Assembly (NCBI GenBank): GCA_014238205.1
Contig: JABABM010000012.1
Location: 1 to 64,000, forward strand
Source: Phycisphaerales bacterium
Lineage (GTDB): Bacteria; Planctomycetota; Phycisphaerae; Phycisphaerales; SM1A02
Reading direction: 5' to 3'
Length of the DNA stretch: 64,000 nucleotides
The notes beneath the pieces were generated by a model. That model searched no databases. It saw only the letters and a list, made by a program, of their open reading frames with translations, and had not been told where the DNA came from. Below are positions 61,647-64,000 of this stretch, in pieces (position 1 is the stretch's first letter; each line of letters opens with the position of its first letter). The translations under genes were made by a program, and so were the position numbers.

Positions 61647-64000
61647 GTGAAGATCTCGAAGACCCTGAAACGCTTCGTATTCGTGCCTGTCGCTGCGGCT
61701 GCCTGCATCGCCGGGATGACTGATCCAGCTGCAGCTCGAGATGACACGCTCGTCTCCATCGATGTACTTCAGGATGACGCGGAGAGCATTGTTCTGCACT
61801 TTGAGTTCGAAGACTTCCTCCAGAAGCCGGTCCATGTCAACGGTGATCTCTATACATCGATCCTCCTTGGCAAGGAAAGCCTCAAGATGGAAGCAGGCGC
61901 CCCGGCGCTTCCCGATGTCACCCGCTCAGTGATCATTCCCAACATGGGAAGCATGGAAGTCGTCCTGCTTGATGGCGATTTCATCGAGATCAATGACATT
62001 GACATTGCTCCCTCCAAGGGCAACATTCTCAGGACGACTGATCCTGCAACTGTCCCGTGGTCGTTTGGTCCGGTCTACAAGACAGACGAGTTCTGGCCTG
62101 CCGAGCCTGTAACCGCCAGGGAGCCCTACATTCTTCGCAGCAAGCGAGGCCTGGCTGTGACGGTCAACCCCTTCCAGTACAACCCCGTGACGAAGACCCT
62201 GCGGGTCTACAGCAACATGACCGTTGCCGTTGACAACGTCGGCATGGGTCGCGTCAACCTGCTCATGGATGCCAACAAGCATGATGGCGGCAGCGCGTTC
62301 CACAAGATCTACTCGACGCAGTTCGTGAACTACCACGGAGAGTCGCGATCCTATCCAATCGCCGAGGAAGGCAGCATGCTCATCATCGCTGCTGACCAGT
62401 TTGTACCCAACGTGCAGCCCCTTGCTGACCACAAGAACAGCATTGGCCTTGATACGACCCTTGTTGCAAAGAGCGACATCGGTTCGTCCTGGTCCGACAT
62501 CGATTCCTACATTGCCGCCATGTATGCAGGCTCAGATCTCGTGTACGTGCTGCTTGTGGGTGATTCGGATTCGATGCCTGCTCCGACTTCCAGTGGGGGT
62601 CTTTCAGATCCGTCCTACTCAAAGCGTGCAGGCAGCGACAACTATCCCGACATCATCGTCGGGCGTTTCTCGGCCAATACGGCTGCGCATGTGGATATCC
62701 AGGTTGAAAAGACCATTGCCTACGAAGCTGAGCAGTTCACTCAGAAGGACGAGTTCGGTCCGGCACTTGGCATCGCATCCAACCAGGGCCCCGGTGATGA
62801 CAACGAAACCGATGACCAGCACGTCGAGAACATCGGCACAAAGCTCCTCGAGTTCGTCCACACCCAGTGGTACAGCGAATATGACCCCAGTGGTTCGGTT
62901 GCCGATGCAGTCAATGCGATCAACAACGGCGTTGGAATCATCCAGTACACCGGCCATGGCTACCAGTCAGGCTGGGGCAACGGAGCAGCGCTTACCAACG
63001 GCGATGTCAACGGCCTTACCAATACGACCATGTGGCCCTTCATAGTTTCTGTTGCCTGTGTCGTGGGTGAATACAACTCCGGCGACTGCTTCTGCGAGGT
63101 CTGGCAGCGTGCCAGCCACAACGGGCAGCCTACCGGCTCCATTGCTCACTATGGTTCGACGATCAACCAGTCCTGGAGCCCTCCGATGAGCGGGCAGGAT
63201 GCAATGGTTGACTACTACGTCGGTGAAGAATACTTCACCTTTGGAGCCATGTGCTTCATGGGTTCGTGCATCATGATGGATGAGTATGGTTCCAGCGGCG
63301 TCACGGAGTTTGATACGTGGACGATCTTCGGAGATCCATCCGTAATCGTTTCCGGCACGGCTCAGCCCCCGACGGGCATGCGAGTCAGTGGCTCCAACCT
63401 CGTGGCTGAAGGCCCATCTGGCGGACCGTTCTCCCCATCATCAACGACCTATACGATCGAGAACAACGAGGACTATTCGATCGACTACCAGGTCCTCGAG
63501 GATGCCTCCTGGCTCGACATCGTCGGCTCGGGAACGGGAACTCTTCCTCCGCAGGGATCCATCGAGTTGACACTGAACATCAACGGTTCGGCGGACTCCT
63601 TCTCAAACGGTTTCTATGAGGCCAGTATCGAGTTTGCCAACCTCTACAACAATGATGGAAACGTTGTAAAACCCGCCACGCTGACGGTCGGTACTCCGCA
63701 GCCTGTCTACGCCTGGGATCTGTCTGAAGATCCCGGTTGGAGCATGCAGGGCGAATGGGGCTTTGGACAGCCCACGGGTGGTGGAGGGGGTTCCTTCGGC
63801 TTACCAGACCCGACTTCTGGTGCCACCGACAACTACGTGCTGGGTGTGAACCTCAATGGCGATTACAGCACGAACGTAGGTGGTCCTTACTACCTCACGT
63901 CCGAGGCATTTGACTGCTCGAACCTGACCGAGACAAGCGTCTCGTTCATGCGTTGGCTCAATACCGATTACCAACCATATGTCTCAGCTTCCATCGAGGC
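61647..64000 (+). CDS. Secreted gingipain-like C25 cysteine protease, 3'-truncated by the window edge
   Basis: The frame is open from the GTG at 61647 (GGAG 7 bases upstream) to the window end, at least 784 residues. After a signal peptide and a propeptide-like region (about 35-230), the C25 domain carries the His in IIQYTGHGYQSGWGN (H437) and the Cys in PFIVSVACVVGEYNSG (C471), the gingipain dyad. GRFSANTAAHVDIQVEKTIA matches the family. Near residue 570-670 is an Ig-like/BACON-like domain (SWLDIVGSGTGTLPPQG), and a MAM-like beta region begins near 690. A dockerin-like end would be expected but lies outside. Arg or Lys specificity cannot be told. Confidence 0.9.
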   Translation, partial: MKISKTLKRFVFVPVAAAACIAGMTDPAAARDDTLVSIDVLQDDAESIVLHFEFEDFLQKPVHVNGDLYTSILLGKESLKMEAGAPALPDVTRSVIIPNMGSMEVVLLDGDFIEINDIDIAPSKGNILRTTDPATVPWSFGPVYKTDEFWPAEPVTAREPYILRSKRGLAVTVNPFQYNPVTKTLRVYSNMTVAVDNVGMGRVNLLMDANKHDGGSAFHKIYSTQFVNYHGESRSYPIAEEGSMLIIAADQFVPNVQPLADHKNSIGLDTTLVAKSDIGSSWSDIDSYIAAMYAGSDLVYVLLVGDSDSMPAPTSSGGLSDPSYSKRAGSDNYPDIIVGRFSANTAAHVDIQVEKTIAYEAEQFTQKDEFGPALGIASNQGPGDDNETDDQHVENIGTKLLEFVHTQWYSEYDPSGSVADAVNAINNGVGIIQYTGHGYQSGWGNGAALTNGDVNGLTNTTMWPFIVSVACVVGEYNSGDCFCEVWQRASHNGQPTGSIAHYGSTINQSWSPPMSGQDAMVDYYVGEEYFTFGAMCFMGSCIMMDEYGSSGVTEFDTWTIFGDPSVIVSGTAQPPTGMRVSGSNLVAEGPSGGPFSPSSTTYTIENNEDYSIDYQVLEDASWLDIVGSGTGTLPPQGSIELTLNINGSADSFSNGFYEASIEFANLYNNDGNVVKPATLTVGTPQPVYAWDLSEDPGWSMQGEWGFGQPTGGGGGSFGLPDPTSGATDNYVLGVNLNGDYSTNVGGPYYLTSEAFDCSNLTETSVSFMRWLNTDYQPYVSASIE

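Noticed and set aside
1-64000. Mobile elements, CRISPR arrays, defence or toxin-antitoxin systems
   Set aside because: No transposase, integrase, cas, restriction or toxin-antitoxin genes and no regularly spaced repeats were seen. The MazG-like protein next to trpA is the housecleaning type and has no MazEF partner.

Overview
The window looks like chromosomal DNA of a planctomycete, most likely class Phycisphaerae (marine type). The grounds are: a DUF1501 protein beside a DUF1549/DUF1553 c-type cytochrome protein; many very large secreted beta-helix and protease proteins ending in paired dockerin-like EF-hand modules (VDDLL-x-VI-x-x-WG); Lys-rich tails; and SD-led genes in moderately GC-rich DNA. 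I see no transposase, integrase, phage gene, CRISPR array or rRNA. One tRNA (Val, GAC) is present. The first and last genes are cut by the window edges. Assignments come from reading motifs by eye; no database search was possible.

1-14.3 kb is housekeeping. In order: an unknown partial gene; a minus-strand overlapping set CLC channel - rnpA - yidD - FAH hydrolase; rpoZ-coaC; a minus-strand dnaG-rpoD pair with a clear terminator; rpmB; the tig - small membrane protein - clpX set, in which clpP is absent; trpA with a MazG-like protein; then tRNA-Val with its own promoter and terminator. 14.4-31.6 kb is a secretome island. It holds four beta-helix, metalloprotease or lectin-like proteins with dockerin-like modules, the DUF1553/DUF1501 pair, MarC, PyrE and an FG-GAP-like protein. 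Two nearly identical 63-nt promoter/leader copies lie here; one drives a beta-helix gene and the other points antisense into pyrE.

31.7-44.1 kb is mixed: a pseudopilin, a K+ channel, DDAH, a DUF3147-like protein, an unusually Cys-rich superoxide dismutase, an esterase, an EamA transporter fused to a lipoprotein-like head, a glycine-zipper lipoprotein, two more dockerin-like proteins (one a subtilisin-type protease), RidA, Mog, SufE and an FMN reductase. 44.2-55.3 kb is a tight plus-strand run: APC permease, then tripeptidyl-peptidase II-like lipoprotein, pentaheme/PA14 lipoprotein, beta-propeller protein, sulfotransferase-like protein and class IV aminotransferase-like protein. The last five overlap or abut, so they are probably one transcript. 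The aminotransferase-like protein appears to lack the PLP lysine.

55.3-60.4 kb is a sugar locus: a divergent xylulokinase facing an operon of TIM-barrel isomerase, Gfo/Idh/MocA dehydrogenase and ThuA-DUF1080 protein, which fits a 3-keto-glycoside route. 60.4-64 kb has one more beta-helix/dockerin-like gene divergent from a gingipain-like C25 protease that runs off the end. Overall the window suggests a heterotroph that secretes or surface-displays many proteases and polymer-binding proteins and takes up the resulting peptides and sugars. The most unusual items are the TPPII-heme-propeller-sulfotransferase-aminotransferase operon, the repeated promoter element, and the Cys-rich SOD.
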